In this document: piece after piece, positions 44,929 to 54,334 of the stretch | Layout: each line of letters begins with the position of its first letter | Numbering within the stretch: the stretch's first letter is position 1 | NCBI GenBank assembly: GCA_018268085.1 | Contig: JAFDXE010000010.1 | Span: 1 to 64,000 of the forward strand | DNA length: 64,000 bases | Direction: 5' to 3' | Origin: Bacteroidota bacterium | GTDB taxonomy: Bacteria > Bacteroidota > Bacteroidia > Chitinophagales > Chitinophagaceae | Position numbers and translations under genes: made by a program | The notes under the pieces: generated by a model | What the model was told of the DNA's origin: nothing | What the model saw: the letters and a program-made list of their open reading frames with translations, nothing else | Database searches by the model: none

Positions 44929-45339
44929 TTACAATAAAGTTGCTTCGTGTGTAATGTTTGTTTTCAGCAATTTTGAAATAGGACAATTGTCTTTTGCATC
45001 CGCAACGGCAGCATTAAACTGGTCAACAGAAATTCCCGGAACTTTTGCTTTTACTGAAAGATGAGATTCGATAACAGAACCATCAACGAGGTCGATATCA
45101 CACCTGGTTTCAATTTCATCCGGCGTAAAACCTGCAGCACCCAAAACGAAAGTCAGCTTCATGGTAAAACAACCGGCATGTGCAGCTGCAACCAATTCTT
45201 CAGGATTGGTTCCAACGCCATCGGCGAAACGGCTGCTCCATGAATATTGAGTTTTACTGAGTGTAGTACTTTGGGTAGTAAGGTTTCCTTTGCCTTCTTT
45301 ACCTGTTCCCTGCCAAACGGCGGTGGCATTTCTTTTCAT
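44929..45339 (-). CDS. OsmC-type peroxiredoxin
   Basis: The protein has 136 residues with the two active-site cysteines of the OsmC subfamily: AHAGCFTMKLTF and DNCPISKLLK. The N-terminal segment ATAVWQGTGKEGKGNLTTQS is typical for OsmC, which reduces organic hydroperoxides. It is cytoplasmic and probably monocistronic. There is no clear Bacteroidota consensus promoter. Confidence 0.95.
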   Translation of the reverse strand: MKRNATAVWQGTGKEGKGNLTTQSTTLSKTQYSWSSRFADGVGTNPEELVAAAHAGCFTMKLTFVLGAAGFTPDEIETRCDIDLVDGSVIESHLSVKAKVPGISVDQFNAAVADAKDNCPISKLLKTNITHEATLL

Positions 45340-45409
45340 AAAATGTAATTTAATGTTGGTATTTAAATCGTATCAGCAATATACAAAGAAAGCGTATCCA
45401 TAACATGAA

Positions 45410-45769
45410 TTACGCTTTCAATAATTTATCTGTGAGCAATTGTTCATCAAAGCCCACAAACAACTGCTTTCGGGTTTCTATCACCGGTCTTTTTATCAGG
45501 CTGGTATGTTCCTGCATAATCCGAATCGCAGAAGGTTCATCAATGATGCTTTGTTGCACAGAAAGTTCAATTTTTTTCCAGGTAGTACCTCTTTTGTTGA
45601 GTAGTGTTTGCCAGTTGGTTTTACTGCACCATTCAGTTAGTTTTTCAATACTGATCCCCTTCTTTTTATAATCATGAAAAATGAAATCAATATGGTTTGA
45701 TTTAAGCCATGCCAGTGCCAAACGTGTTACATCGCAGTTTGGGATGCTGTAGATTATAATTTGTTCCAT
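45410..45769 (-). CDS. ArsC/Spx-family thioredoxin-fold protein (YffB-like)
   Basis: The protein has 119 residues of the ArsC fold. The N-terminal IYSIPNCDVTRLALAWLKSNHIDFIFHDYKK carries one Cys in the position of the ArsC nucleophile. SLIKRPVIETRKQLFVGFDE matches the family segment with the conserved Arg and P. Real arsenate reductases have further conserved residues, and this shorter version resembles YffB/Spx-type proteins, whose function is uncertain. It starts five bases after the LptC stop, and so is last in a CoaX-OMP-LptC-ArsC-like operon. Confidence 0.85.
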   Translation of the reverse strand: MEQIIIYSIPNCDVTRLALAWLKSNHIDFIFHDYKKKGISIEKLTEWCSKTNWQTLLNKRGTTWKKIELSVQQSIIDEPSAIRIMQEHTSLIKRPVIETRKQLFVGFDEQLLTDKLLKA

Positions 45770-45774
45770 CTTAA

Positions 45775-46353
45775 TTAGCCCGGAAATTTTGATGCAGGTA
45801 TTTTTATCACACCCTGTCTTGATTCTATGATGCGCCAGTTTTTAAAATCCTGCGATGATTCCATTCCGCCATCGCCATTTATAACCTGTAGTTTGGTACG
45901 GATCTTAACAGGCTTATCGGTATAAAATTCTGTGCCTCTCCTGTTACGATCCCAATACAATTCATCGCAATACAATGTATCGCCCTTTTCAATGTTTATA
46001 ACCTTAACACTGTCTTTTAAGAAAACGATACTCTGGTTCTGTTTATATTTTGCATACTTCGCAGTGAGCACACTTTCAATTCTTGTTTCCTCATTATAAA
46101 AATCAACATGCAGGGTTTTAGGAAACTCTACATAAGGCACCGTGTCGTTTACGTTCAACATCAGGGGGGAAGTTAAAACAGACTTTGCCTTACCTGCTAT
46201 GGTATAGGTTACCGTAACATTCTTCGCTTCCTCTATACCTAATTTTGGTTTATTGATATTGTTAACGGTGTTGGCATCGTTTTCACAGGCGCATAAAAAA
46301 AAGCAGCCTATAAATAAGACTGCCATTGTTATTGTATAAGTTGTTCTGTTCAT
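45775..46353 (-). CDS. lptC: LPS export protein LptC
   Basis: The protein has 192 residues. A lipoprotein-type signal (FLCAC) is followed by the LptC beta-jellyroll: VTVTYTIAGKAKSVLTSP, ESVLTAKYAKYKQNQSIVFLKDSVKVINIEKGDTLYCDELYWDRNRR and INGDGGMESSQDFKNWRI. This is the Bacteroidota variant, lipid-anchored rather than membrane-spanning. LptC passes LPS from the inner-membrane LptBFG to LptA. The rest of the lpt genes are elsewhere. It follows the OMP gene 31 bases away. Confidence 0.88.
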   Translation of the reverse strand: MNRTTYTITMAVLFIGCFFLCACENDANTVNNINKPKLGIEEAKNVTVTYTIAGKAKSVLTSPLMLNVNDTVPYVEFPKTLHVDFYNEETRIESVLTAKYAKYKQNQSIVFLKDSVKVINIEKGDTLYCDELYWDRNRRGTEFYTDKPVKIRTKLQVINGDGGMESSQDFKNWRIIESRQGVIKIPASKFPG

Positions 46354-46384
46354 TTTTGACTATACATCAAAATTACCTGTTTCA

Positions 46385-47788
46385 TTAATAGTAACTTCTT
46401 TTCTGGAACCATTTTGCATTCATTGATAAACCGAATCCGAAGCGTAATGAATTTTCCCTGAAGCTAAATGATTGTTTGTTGCCCCTTCCGCCATATTCTG
46501 CAGAAAAGTGCAGTAATACCTGTTGTTTTTCATCAACGCTGCTACCCAGTAATCTCGGTGTTGTTAAACGGAAAGTTGCACCCAGTGTGGCAGCGTAATT
46601 GATCCGTGTTTTATCCAGTTTTACATAATCCGGGCCCAGGTAAAAACCAGCCCTGTAGGTTACAAAATTCCAGAATTTATTGGATACACTTTTTGTTGCC
46701 GGATCATATTGCGCTCCTGCTCTTATCACCCAACTGTTTTGCACCAGGTCTTTTTCTTTATAATAACTGTAATCTTTCCATTGGGTAAATTCAAAGTCTA
46801 TCCCTGTTACCCAGGTACGGTTTTTATCTTCATAATTTAAACCAAAACCATAAGTGGCAGGAATTACTACTGTGCCCTTCTGTTGTTTTACAAAACTAAC
46901 AGTATCTATGGTAGAAATACTCCCGGTGCCATCAAATGCAAACGTTTCATTGATCTTGTCCTGTTTTGCATTTATTTCCTGGCGGAAATTAGCGTATGCT
47001 CCCACATTCACTTTTGCTGAATTATTATCCCTGTCTTTTTGCAACCTGAACTGGTATTGCACACCTGCATTCAGGAATGCACCGCCGAAATTTGCTTTGG
47101 CCTGGGTGTTGGATTTGAGATAGGTAACCGTATCATTTATGAATACCAGTTGTGTGCTGAAATCCTTATTGCCAAAAGTATAGCCCGTACTAACGCCAAA
47201 TGTTAAACGATTTATCCTGAAGCCGGAACTGATATTGAACTGGTTTAATCCACCGGAACCTTCATAAAGCGTATTCAAACTATCGATGCCGGATAAACGC
47301 TCATTTTGTTCGATCTTATAATTGATACGGGTAAGCGGCCTCAATCCGAAACTCAATCCCCAGCCGTATTTTGGTGTTTTGTCGGTTAATAATACTTTGC
47401 CCAGTTTCTTCGGTAAGATGGGGAATGCCACCTGTAAATAAGAGATCAGTGTATTGGTGGAAGTATATTTACTGGTAGTGGAAGTACTGCGGAGCGTTCT
47501 GATGTCTATTTCGCCACCCACATCAAATACCATGGAAGTTCTCCTGGCATTGCTTATGTTCCCGAGGCTCGCCGGATTTTTAAAATTCGTATTGAACGTA
47601 CCGGCATCTGCAATAGATACGCCTCCCATGCCGCGATAAACAAAATTCTGATTCGGAACTATATCACCCAACCCATATCTTGAGTACGGAGAGTTTTCCT
47701 GGGCCTGGGTTAAAGAGCAAAAAAACAAGGCAAATGACAATCCTGAAATTCTCTTAAGCCAGTCAGTTGTTGAGTTCACTAAGTGCAT
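46385..47788 (-). CDS. Outer membrane beta-barrel protein, unknown function
   Basis: From the ATG at 47788 the product is 467 residues with a signal peptide (ending SLTQAQ) and then ENSPYSRYGLGDIVPNQNFVYRGMGGVSIADAGTFNTNFKNPASL. That opening is widely conserved in Bacteroidota and reminiscent of FadL/PorV-type barrels. Amphipathic beta strands fill the rest, ending in an aromatic near the C-terminus (WFQKRSYY). The start overlaps the 3' end of coaX by 26 bases, so the genes are coupled. A longer start at 47848 would lie deeper in coaX and bury the signal peptide. The cargo is unknown. Confidence 0.8.
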   Translation of the reverse strand: MHLVNSTTDWLKRISGLSFALFFCSLTQAQENSPYSRYGLGDIVPNQNFVYRGMGGVSIADAGTFNTNFKNPASLGNISNARRTSMVFDVGGEIDIRTLRSTSTTSKYTSTNTLISYLQVAFPILPKKLGKVLLTDKTPKYGWGLSFGLRPLTRINYKIEQNERLSGIDSLNTLYEGSGGLNQFNISSGFRINRLTFGVSTGYTFGNKDFSTQLVFINDTVTYLKSNTQAKANFGGAFLNAGVQYQFRLQKDRDNNSAKVNVGAYANFRQEINAKQDKINETFAFDGTGSISTIDTVSFVKQQKGTVVIPATYGFGLNYEDKNRTWVTGIDFEFTQWKDYSYYKEKDLVQNSWVIRAGAQYDPATKSVSNKFWNFVTYRAGFYLGPDYVKLDKTRINYAATLGATFRLTTPRLLGSSVDEKQQVLLHFSAEYGGRGNKQSFSFRENSLRFGFGLSMNAKWFQKRSYY

Positions 47789-48485
47789 ACAGTCCTTTAT
47801 ATAAAAAATTATGGTCGGCAAATATCTTGTTTTTAAGCAGACTGGCAAAATGGGCCGAATTACCCCCGGTTAAAACCACGTTAAAGTTCCCGTATTTTTC
47901 GCCGTATTTTTCGATATAACCATCTATTTCACAACACATTCCGTAAACAACTCCGGATTGAATATTCGTCTTTGTATCATACCCGATCAACGGTAATGTA
48001 AAGGTTGGTTGCACCAATGGCAGTTTGGCTGTGTATTCATGCATGCACCTGAAGCGCATATCCATGCCCGGGGAAATGCTGCCGCCTAAAAATTGCTGGT
48101 ATTGGTTAATGAAGTTATAGGTAATACAGGTTCCCAACCCGATCACCAGGTTATTCATGCCTGGAAAAAAATGTGCCGCCGCTGCACTTAATGCCAGCCT
48201 GTCGGCGCCAACCGTTTCCGGTTTACCTACTGCGATGGTAAAATTGAGTGTAGTTTGTGTACCCAGTTTATGAAACTTCGTGGTAGCGGAAAGCAACTGT
48301 TCTACTTTTTCGTCATGATTGATTACAGAAGAAAGAATAGATCGTTGGGGCTGCTGTTGCTGAATGATAGATGCCACGGAGCCAACAAGGTCGTCTGTTA
48401 ACAATATTTCTTCAATAAATCGATCCTCTTTAAAAATAGCGGCTTTACGGCGACTGTTTCCGAAATCGAGGCAGAGTGTTGTCAT
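47763..48485 (-). CDS. coaX: Type III pantothenate kinase
   Basis: The protein has 240 residues of the ASKHA-fold CoaX. The phosphate loop is CLDFGNSRRKAAIF, GADRLALSAAA binds pantothenate, and GLGTCITYNFI with GGSISPGMDMRFRCMHEYTAKLP completes the active site. CoaX makes phosphopantothenate in CoA biosynthesis. It is the first gene of a four-gene operon with the OMP, LptC and ArsC-like genes, and overlaps the OMP gene's start. Confidence 0.93.
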   Translation of the reverse strand: MTTLCLDFGNSRRKAAIFKEDRFIEEILLTDDLVGSVASIIQQQQPQRSILSSVINHDEKVEQLLSATTKFHKLGTQTTLNFTIAVGKPETVGADRLALSAAAAHFFPGMNNLVIGLGTCITYNFINQYQQFLGGSISPGMDMRFRCMHEYTAKLPLVQPTFTLPLIGYDTKTNIQSGVVYGMCCEIDGYIEKYGEKYGNFNVVLTGGNSAHFASLLKNKIFADHNFLYKGLYALSELNN

Positions 48486-48531
48486 TCGTTTTGGTATTAT
48501 TTCGGCAAGATGGGTTCACTTCATTCTTCCA

Positions 48532-49167
48532 TCAATAATCAAATCCGGGCAGTTGTTTAAAATGCCCGTTCAGTTTTATTTTATCTTTCAGGTGATCCAT
48601 CTTTTCCATTACAGGTAAAATTTTTGCCAGGTGCCGGTTTAAAAATTCCTGCCGGTGCAATTCTTCCAGGAAACCAAGCAATGTATATTCATCTTCGATA
48701 GATAAGCCGGCATGGTGTGCAACATCATAGCTGGTTAACTCATGATCCGGTTTAGAAAAATCTTTTGACACACCCAGTGTTTTATGTACCTCCCGGATGC
48801 CATTGATAACTTTTTGCATGAGCTTACTGCTGCCCCTGTGGTTGTTCCGTGGATAATTTACAATAGCGCCGCTGAATAATTTCTCCGGTAATTCTTTAAT
48901 TACCTCGAGAATTTTAAATACCTGCACGCCTTCGGTTTTAATATCCATTTCACCATTTTCATATTGTTGGGTTACTTCTCTTATTTCCATCAAAGTGCCC
49001 ATTTCTGCAATGCTGTTATTGATCACAGCCGGAATGCCAAAAGGTTTTTTGTTTTGAATGCACTCATTAATCAGTTGCTTATACCTCGGTTCAAAGATGT
49101 GCAGGTTTAAACGTTCTCCGGGATAAACCACGATATTCAATGGAAAGATGGGAATAAAATTGGTCAT
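48532..49167 (-). CDS. LON peptidase substrate-binding domain protein
   Basis: The protein has 211 residues from the ATG at 49167, which is fixed because the further upstream ATG at 49185 lies inside an exact -7 box. The start MTNFIPIFPLNIVVYPGERLNLHIFEPRYKQLI is the classic Lon N-domain. It lacks the ATPase and protease domains, so it is a stand-alone domain protein of unknown role, possibly a substrate adaptor. It ends 46 bases upstream of coaX on the same strand and may run with it. Confidence 0.9.
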   Translation of the reverse strand: MTNFIPIFPLNIVVYPGERLNLHIFEPRYKQLINECIQNKKPFGIPAVINNSIAEMGTLMEIREVTQQYENGEMDIKTEGVQVFKILEVIKELPEKLFSGAIVNYPRNNHRGSSKLMQKVINGIREVHKTLGVSKDFSKPDHELTSYDVAHHAGLSIEDEYTLLGFLEELHRQEFLNRHLAKILPVMEKMDHLKDKIKLNGHFKQLPGFDY

Positions 49168-49182
49168 GATACTGCTGTTCTG

Positions 49183-49190
49183 CAAATGTA
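49183..49190 (-). promoter_or_regulatory. -7 box of the LON-domain gene
   Basis: The minus strand reads TACATTTG, exact, 16 bases before the ATG at 49167. It overlaps the alternative ATG at 49185 and so supports the inner start. Confidence 0.6.
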
Positions 49191-49252
49191 TTGCTAGATT
49201 TTTAAAGTGAAGCTCAATTTATATCCTTCTGAAAATTAAGTGCCGAACTGTG

Positions 49253-49260
49253 TACATTTG
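49253..49260 (+). promoter_or_regulatory. -7 box of the glycan operon
   Basis: TACATTTG is an exact TAnnTTTG, 26 bases before the ATG of the GT4 gene at 49287. It is back to back with the LON-domain gene promoter. Confidence 0.55.
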
Positions 49261-49286
49261 TTGAAATCAAATTCGTGTAAGCGTTC

Positions 49287-50450
49287 ATGTCTGCAACAGC
49301 ATTATTTGTGTACGATTATTCCATCACCGGCGGCGTTGAACGTGTGAATGCCAACCTGGCTAACCTGTTTTTAAAAAATAATATCGAATGCAGTTTTATC
49401 ATTTCCCTGCGTAGTGTACATGATACGCCGGAAATAAAATTCCCCGATCACCTGGTGCCGGTTATTTTGTTTAAAAACGAAAAAGAAAAAAATATTTCAG
49501 GCAAACTGGAATCAACACTCAGGCAACACAACATTACCACACTCATTTTCCAGGGAGATAATATGACTATTGTACTTGAAGTACAGAAAGCAGCCCGGCA
49601 GGCAAATTGCCGTTCTGTATTGCATTATCACGGATCTCCATACGGCTACCTGAGAAAGTATATTTATAGGGAAGATATTATCGCCAATCCTTTAAACATA
49701 TTCAAGTTATTATGGAGCAGGATTGTTTATCCGTTTAAGAAAGCTAAGCTGAGAAAGGTTATTACGAATGCAACCGGTGGATTTGTATGTGTGAGTGAAG
49801 GCGTGCGGAAGGAACTGCTGGAACTGTGTTCATTACCAGGAAACCTGGAGAAAAATATATGGAGTATCCCGAACCCGTTAACATTCGATCGCAATGAAAC
49901 AATAAACCTGCAGAAGAAGTATATGGTTGTGTATATTTCGAGACTGCATCGCAAGCATAAGAATTCAATGATGGCTGTAAAAGCCTGGGCGCTGATAGAA
50001 AAGAAATTCCCGGGATGGCAGTTATATATCCTGGGTGATGGTGTACTGAGATCCGCTATGGAAAAATTCTGCACACAGCATCAGTTACTTCATGTACACT
50101 TTACCGGTATGGTGAGTAATGTAAAAGAATATGTACGGGATTCATCGGTATCCATTCTCACTTCCGACTGTGAAGGATTGGGTATGGGATTACTCGAATC
50201 GGCATCGTATAAAAATGCATTGCTGGTAACAAACGCAGATGGAGGTGTAAGCGATATTGTTGTTGATGGCAGCACTGGTTTCATGGTGGAACGAAATGAT
50301 GTAAAGCTTTTTGCTGAAAGGCTTTCAACGCTCATGAGCGACGAATTGCTTCGCAAAAAAATGGGCGACGCTGCCTTTAAACGACTTGAAAATTTTGACG
50401 ACGCTGTTATTGTGGCACGCTGGATGCAATTACTGAAGCCGATTATTTAA
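49287..50450 (+). CDS. Glycosyltransferase family 4
   Basis: The protein has 387 residues with the GT-B layout. The N-terminal half has the donor-independent domain with the segment GGVERVNANLANLF. The C-terminal half has VVYISRLHRKHKNSMMAVKAWALIEKKFPGWQLYILGDG, and the UDP/GDP-sugar pocket lies around LTSDCEGLGMGLLESASYKNALLVTNADGGVSDIV. It lies first in a four-gene glycan operon with Glf and two GT2 genes (spacings 15, 11 and 43 bases). The donor sugar is unknown. Confidence 0.9.
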   Translation: MSATALFVYDYSITGGVERVNANLANLFLKNNIECSFIISLRSVHDTPEIKFPDHLVPVILFKNEKEKNISGKLESTLRQHNITTLIFQGDNMTIVLEVQKAARQANCRSVLHYHGSPYGYLRKYIYREDIIANPLNIFKLLWSRIVYPFKKAKLRKVITNATGGFVCVSEGVRKELLELCSLPGNLEKNIWSIPNPLTFDRNETINLQKKYMVVYISRLHRKHKNSMMAVKAWALIEKKFPGWQLYILGDGVLRSAMEKFCTQHQLLHVHFTGMVSNVKEYVRDSSVSILTSDCEGLGMGLLESASYKNALLVTNADGGVSDIVVDGSTGFMVERNDVKLFAERLSTLMSDELLRKKMGDAAFKRLENFDDAVIVARWMQLLKPII

Positions 50451-50465
50451 AATACATTTGCAAAC

Positions 50466-51593
50466 ATGAAAGCAACCGGCAAAGATTACGATTTTCTAAT
50501 AGTAGGATCAGGTTTATATGGTGCAACCTTTGCCCACATGGCTACAAAGGCAGGAAAAAAATGCCTCGTCATAGATAAAAGAAAACACAAAGGCGGAAAT
50601 GTGTATTGTACAGATATCGATGGCATCAATGTGCATACTTACGGAGCACATATCTTTCATACCAACGACCAGCATATATGGGATTTTGTAAACAGCTTTG
50701 TTCCGTTCAACCGTTTTACCAATAGCCCTGTTTCCATCAGCAAAGGAAAGCTGTACAATCTTCCCTTTAATATGAATACCTTCTACCAGTTATGGAATGT
50801 AACAACTCCCGAACAGGCAAAAAAGAAAATTGAAGCGCAAACCGCTGCGCATCAGTATGCACAACCTGCCAACCTGGAAGAACAGGCTTTGAAGCTTGTT
50901 GGCGACGATGTGTACAATACACTCATTAAAGAATACACGGAAAAACAATGGGGCAAAAAGGCGAGTGAATTGCCTGCATTCATTATTAAACGACTGCCCC
51001 TGAGGTTTACGTTCGACAATAATTATTTCACAGACAAATACCAGGGAATTCCCATCGGTGGTTACAATCTTCTTGTTGACGGATTACTGGAAGGAATTGA
51101 AGTGAAACTGGAACAGGATTTTTTTACAGACAGGGATTATTATTTTTCCATTGCAGAAAAGATCGTGTACACCGGACCGATAGATGCGTTTTATAACAAC
51201 TGTTTTGGTGCGCTTGAATACCGGAGCCTTGAATTTAAACATGAAGTACTGCCGCAGGAAAATTTCCAGGGCAATGCTGTGGTGAATTACAATGATGCTA
51301 CTGTTCCTTATACCCGCATCATAGAACACAAACATTTTGAATTTGGTACGCAGGCCCATACCGTTATCACTTATGAGTATCCAAAAACCTGGAAGCCGGG
51401 GATGGAATCATACTATCCCATCAATGATGAAATGAATATGCGCCGGTTTAAAGAATATGAAACGCTGGCCAATAATGAAACGAATGTAATTTTTGGCGGA
51501 CGAATGGCAGAATACCGATACTATGATATGCACCAGGTGATCGGCTCTGCACTGGCAAAAACCGGGCGCCTTTTTCCCGATCTTTCTTTATAA
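50466..51593 (+). CDS. glf: UDP-galactopyranose mutase
   Basis: The protein has 375 residues. The FAD-binding start is DFLIVGSGLYGATFAHMATKAGKKCLVIDKRKHKGGN, with YGAHIFHTND, the segment KQWGKKASELPAFIIKRLPLRFTFDNNYF and the C-terminal HQVIGSALAKTG. Glf interconverts UDP-galactopyranose and UDP-galactofuranose through a flavin N5-sugar adduct. Placement between a GT4 and a GlfT2-like GT2 indicates that the operon builds a galactofuranose-bearing surface glycan. Confidence 0.96.
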   Translation: MKATGKDYDFLIVGSGLYGATFAHMATKAGKKCLVIDKRKHKGGNVYCTDIDGINVHTYGAHIFHTNDQHIWDFVNSFVPFNRFTNSPVSISKGKLYNLPFNMNTFYQLWNVTTPEQAKKKIEAQTAAHQYAQPANLEEQALKLVGDDVYNTLIKEYTEKQWGKKASELPAFIIKRLPLRFTFDNNYFTDKYQGIPIGGYNLLVDGLLEGIEVKLEQDFFTDRDYYFSIAEKIVYTGPIDAFYNNCFGALEYRSLEFKHEVLPQENFQGNAVVNYNDATVPYTRIIEHKHFEFGTQAHTVITYEYPKTWKPGMESYYPINDEMNMRRFKEYETLANNETNVIFGGRMAEYRYYDMHQVIGSALAKTGRLFPDLSL

Positions 51594-51604
51594 TTTAGCT
51601 GCAC

Positions 51605-52546
51605 ATGCTTGTAACCGTTATTGTAGTCACACACAACAGGCTACCCTTGCTTAAAGAATGCATTGCCGCTCTTCATGCACAAACTTCACCGGTGCAGGAG
51701 ATCATCGTTATCAACAATGGTTCAACCGATGGAACAAAAGAATGGCTGGAAGCACAACCCGCCGTGCAAACCAGCACAATGCCCAACAGGGGAGGCTCCC
51801 GGGGATTTTATGAAGGCATGAAAAAAGCTTATGCAACAGGTTGCGACTGGATGTGGATCATGGACTATGATAGCATACCTGCTCCAGATGCACTGCAGAA
51901 ATTACAGGACGCAGTAAGTATTACCCGGGAAACAAAAGATGATTTCGGCTTTTTTGGAAGCAAAGTGGTGTGGACAGACGGTACACCACACAAATTAAAT
52001 ATACAATTGCCCCTGCAACATTTTTCGGCGAGTAAAGACCTGGCATTTTACAAAGCAAATAATATCGTTCCGGTGGCATACAATTCTTTTGTATCTTTTT
52101 TTATACGCAGGGATGTGGTTGAAAAAGCCGGGTTACCTATTAAAGAATTTTTTATCTGGAACGATGATATCGAATACAGCATGCGTGTGCTTAAAAATGG
52201 ATACCTGGGAGCCCTCGTGGAAAACAGCATTGTGGTTCATAAAACTGCGCATAACTATTCCAGTGATATTTATTCCGACAATACTTCCAATATCTGGAAA
52301 CATGTGTATGGGATAAGAAATGAATTTTATATAAGACGTCATCAGAAAAGTTATGCAAGCTTCCTCAGGAATGTATTCAAGAAGTTTTTCATTTTTCCTT
52401 TTAAGATCATGAAGAAAAGGAAGGACAACAAATTTGCATTTATTAAAGCAGTATGGAAGGGAACCTGGCAGGCGCTCACGTTTAACCCGGAGATAGAATA
52501 TGTAGAAAAACATTCTTCTGTCACCAAAAAGACAGAAAGAACATAA
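51605..52546 (+). CDS. GT2 glycosyltransferase, GlfT2-like
   Basis: The protein has 313 residues with the GT-A fold: VTVIVVTHNRLPLLKECIAAL at the start, NNGSTDGTKEWL, then WMWIMDYDSIPAPDAL, where the DYD motif replaces the usual DxD. The segment NRGGSRGFYEGMKKAY is typical for galactofuranosyl- and rhamnosyltransferases. The C-terminus is basic and partly hydrophobic (FKKFFIFPFKIMKKRK), suggesting membrane association. It lies 11 bases after glf, so a galactofuranosyltransferase role is likely but inferred. Confidence 0.88.
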   Translation: MLVTVIVVTHNRLPLLKECIAALHAQTSPVQEIIVINNGSTDGTKEWLEAQPAVQTSTMPNRGGSRGFYEGMKKAYATGCDWMWIMDYDSIPAPDALQKLQDAVSITRETKDDFGFFGSKVVWTDGTPHKLNIQLPLQHFSASKDLAFYKANNIVPVAYNSFVSFFIRRDVVEKAGLPIKEFFIWNDDIEYSMRVLKNGYLGALVENSIVVHKTAHNYSSDIYSDNTSNIWKHVYGIRNEFYIRRHQKSYASFLRNVFKKFFIFPFKIMKKRKDNKFAFIKAVWKGTWQALTFNPEIEYVEKHSSVTKKTERT

Positions 52547-52589
52547 TTTCTTTTACAATTTTTCGAATTTATTATCTTTACTGCCATAC

Positions 52590-53390
52590 ATGACTTCTAC
52601 TTCTCTTCTTATATCAACTTATAACTGGCCGGAGGCACTGGATCTGTGTTTAAAAAGTGTTTTTGACCAGGATTTGCCACCGGGTGAAATTGTTATATGT
52701 GATGATGGTTCTACCAAAACAACAGAAGATGTGGTAAAAAAATACCAGGCAAAAAAAACCATTCCTGTTGTACATGTATGGCAAAAAGATGAAGGATTCA
52801 AACTCGGGCAAATTCGCAATAAGGGAATAGCAAAGGCAACCGGAGATTATATTATCCAGATAGACGGAGACCTGATCCTTCATAAAGATTTCATAAGAGA
52901 TCACCTGAATCTTGCCAAACAAGGATTTTTTACAACAGGCAGCCGTGTATTGTTATCGCCTGATACCACGGAAAACCTGATTGAAAATAAAAGTACGGAT
53001 GTAAAAAAATATTCAAAGAACAACCGTAATTTTTTTAACGGCCTTCGCATTCCGATACTGCATAATTTACTTTCTAAGCGGTATAAAACAAGCGGAAAAT
53101 ATACTTACTATGTGAAAGGCTGCAATATGGCTTTTTGGAAAAAAGACCTGCTGAAAATTAACGGCTACAATGAGAATTTTACCGGCTGGGGAAAGGAAGA
53201 CAGTGAGATCGCCATTCGCCTGATCAATACCGGCATAAAAAAGCAGTTTCTGAAATTCGGTGGCATCACGTATCACCTTTATCATAAGGAAGCATCCCGT
53301 GAAATGGAACAGGTTAATTTCCGGATGATGCAACAGGCAATGGATAAAAAAATTGTCCGCACACTGAAAGGTGTCGACCAGTATTTATAG
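52590..53390 (+). CDS. GT2 glycosyltransferase with GT7-like C-terminal part
   Basis: The protein has 266 residues. The N-terminal GT-A domain has SLLISTYNWPEALDLCLKSVFDQDLPPGEIVICDDGST, and DYIIQIDGDLILHKDFI contains the DGD metal motif. The C-terminal part has KGCNMAFWKKDLLKINGYNENFTGWGKEDSEIAIRL, matching the galactosyltransferase C-terminal domain seen in chondroitin polymerase-like enzymes. It is the last gene of the glycan operon. A near-consensus -7 box (TATCTTTA) precedes it, so it could also be separately transcribed. Confidence 0.9.
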   Translation: MTSTSLLISTYNWPEALDLCLKSVFDQDLPPGEIVICDDGSTKTTEDVVKKYQAKKTIPVVHVWQKDEGFKLGQIRNKGIAKATGDYIIQIDGDLILHKDFIRDHLNLAKQGFFTTGSRVLLSPDTTENLIENKSTDVKKYSKNNRNFFNGLRIPILHNLLSKRYKTSGKYTYYVKGCNMAFWKKDLLKINGYNENFTGWGKEDSEIAIRLINTGIKKQFLKFGGITYHLYHKEASREMEQVNFRMMQQAMDKKIVRTLKGVDQYL

Positions 53391-53428
53391 TTTCTCAATA
53401 GCAATTCGCTGTTATCTTCGTAATAATT

Positions 53429-54319
53429 ATGTGGGAACAAATCCGAACAGGTATGCTCAATGGCGATATAAAATCGCTGGCTCGCTGTATTTCGCTTGTT
53501 GAAAATGAAACTACCGGTTATGAAGACCTGCTGGAATCACTCCCTCATCATCATACACCTGTTATCGGCATAACAGGCCCGCCCGGTGCCGGAAAAAGTA
53601 CACTTACAGATGCACTCATTGGCTTGCTGGTGCAGCAGGGTAAACGGGTTGCTGTATTGTGTGTGGATCCTTCTTCCCCCTTTAACTTCGGCGCAGTACT
53701 CGGTGACCGCATACGGATGAACGAATGGTACAATAACGAACAGGTGTTTATCCGTTCACTGGCAACAAGGGGATCGCTTGGCGGACTGAATCCTAAAATC
53801 ATTGAGATCACGGATATTTTAAAAGCTGCGGCATTCGATTATATCATTGTTGAAACCGTAGGCGTGGGGCAGAGTGAAATTGAAATAGCCGGACTGGCAG
53901 ATGTAACCATCGTAACCATTGTTCCGGAAGCGGGCGATGAAATTCAAACAATGAAAGCCGGTTTGATGGAGATCGCTGATGTATTCGTTGTAAATAAAGC
54001 AGACCGGCCCGGTGCAGATGCATTTGCCAAAAATCTGCGAATGATGCTGGCCCCTGCATTCAGTAATCATACCGAAGCCATTCCTATTTTACAAACAACA
54101 GCGAGCAAAAAGGAAGGTGTAGCAGCACTACTGCATGCCATTGAAGAGATCTTATCCAGGCAAAAAGATACTGAAAGAAAACAATGGCTGCTTACAGAAA
54201 AAGCCTACCAGTTGATACGTGACAAACGGATGAAAGATGTAAGTAAGATTGCCTTAAAAAATGAAATTGCTGCACAACAACCGGCGTTTAACCTGTACCG
54301 GTTTATTAAAAAATTCTAG
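53429..54319 (+). CDS. meaB: Methylmalonyl-CoA mutase-associated GTPase MeaB
   Basis: The protein has 296 residues of the G3E family. Walker A is GPPGAGKS at 50-57, CVDPSSPF follows, and then RSLATRGSLGGLNPK, VETVGVGQSE and VNKADRPGAD. MeaB guards the B12 cofactor loading of methylmalonyl-CoA mutase. No mutase gene is in the window. The gene follows the glycan operon by 38 bases and ends just before the tandem duplication, whose hairpins may terminate it. Confidence 0.93.
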   Translation: MWEQIRTGMLNGDIKSLARCISLVENETTGYEDLLESLPHHHTPVIGITGPPGAGKSTLTDALIGLLVQQGKRVAVLCVDPSSPFNFGAVLGDRIRMNEWYNNEQVFIRSLATRGSLGGLNPKIIEITDILKAAAFDYIIVETVGVGQSEIEIAGLADVTIVTIVPEAGDEIQTMKAGLMEIADVFVVNKADRPGADAFAKNLRMMLAPAFSNHTEAIPILQTTASKKEGVAALLHAIEEILSRQKDTERKQWLLTEKAYQLIRDKRMKDVSKIALKNEIAAQQPAFNLYRFIKKF

Positions 54320-54334
54320 CGAATTAAGTTGTGG

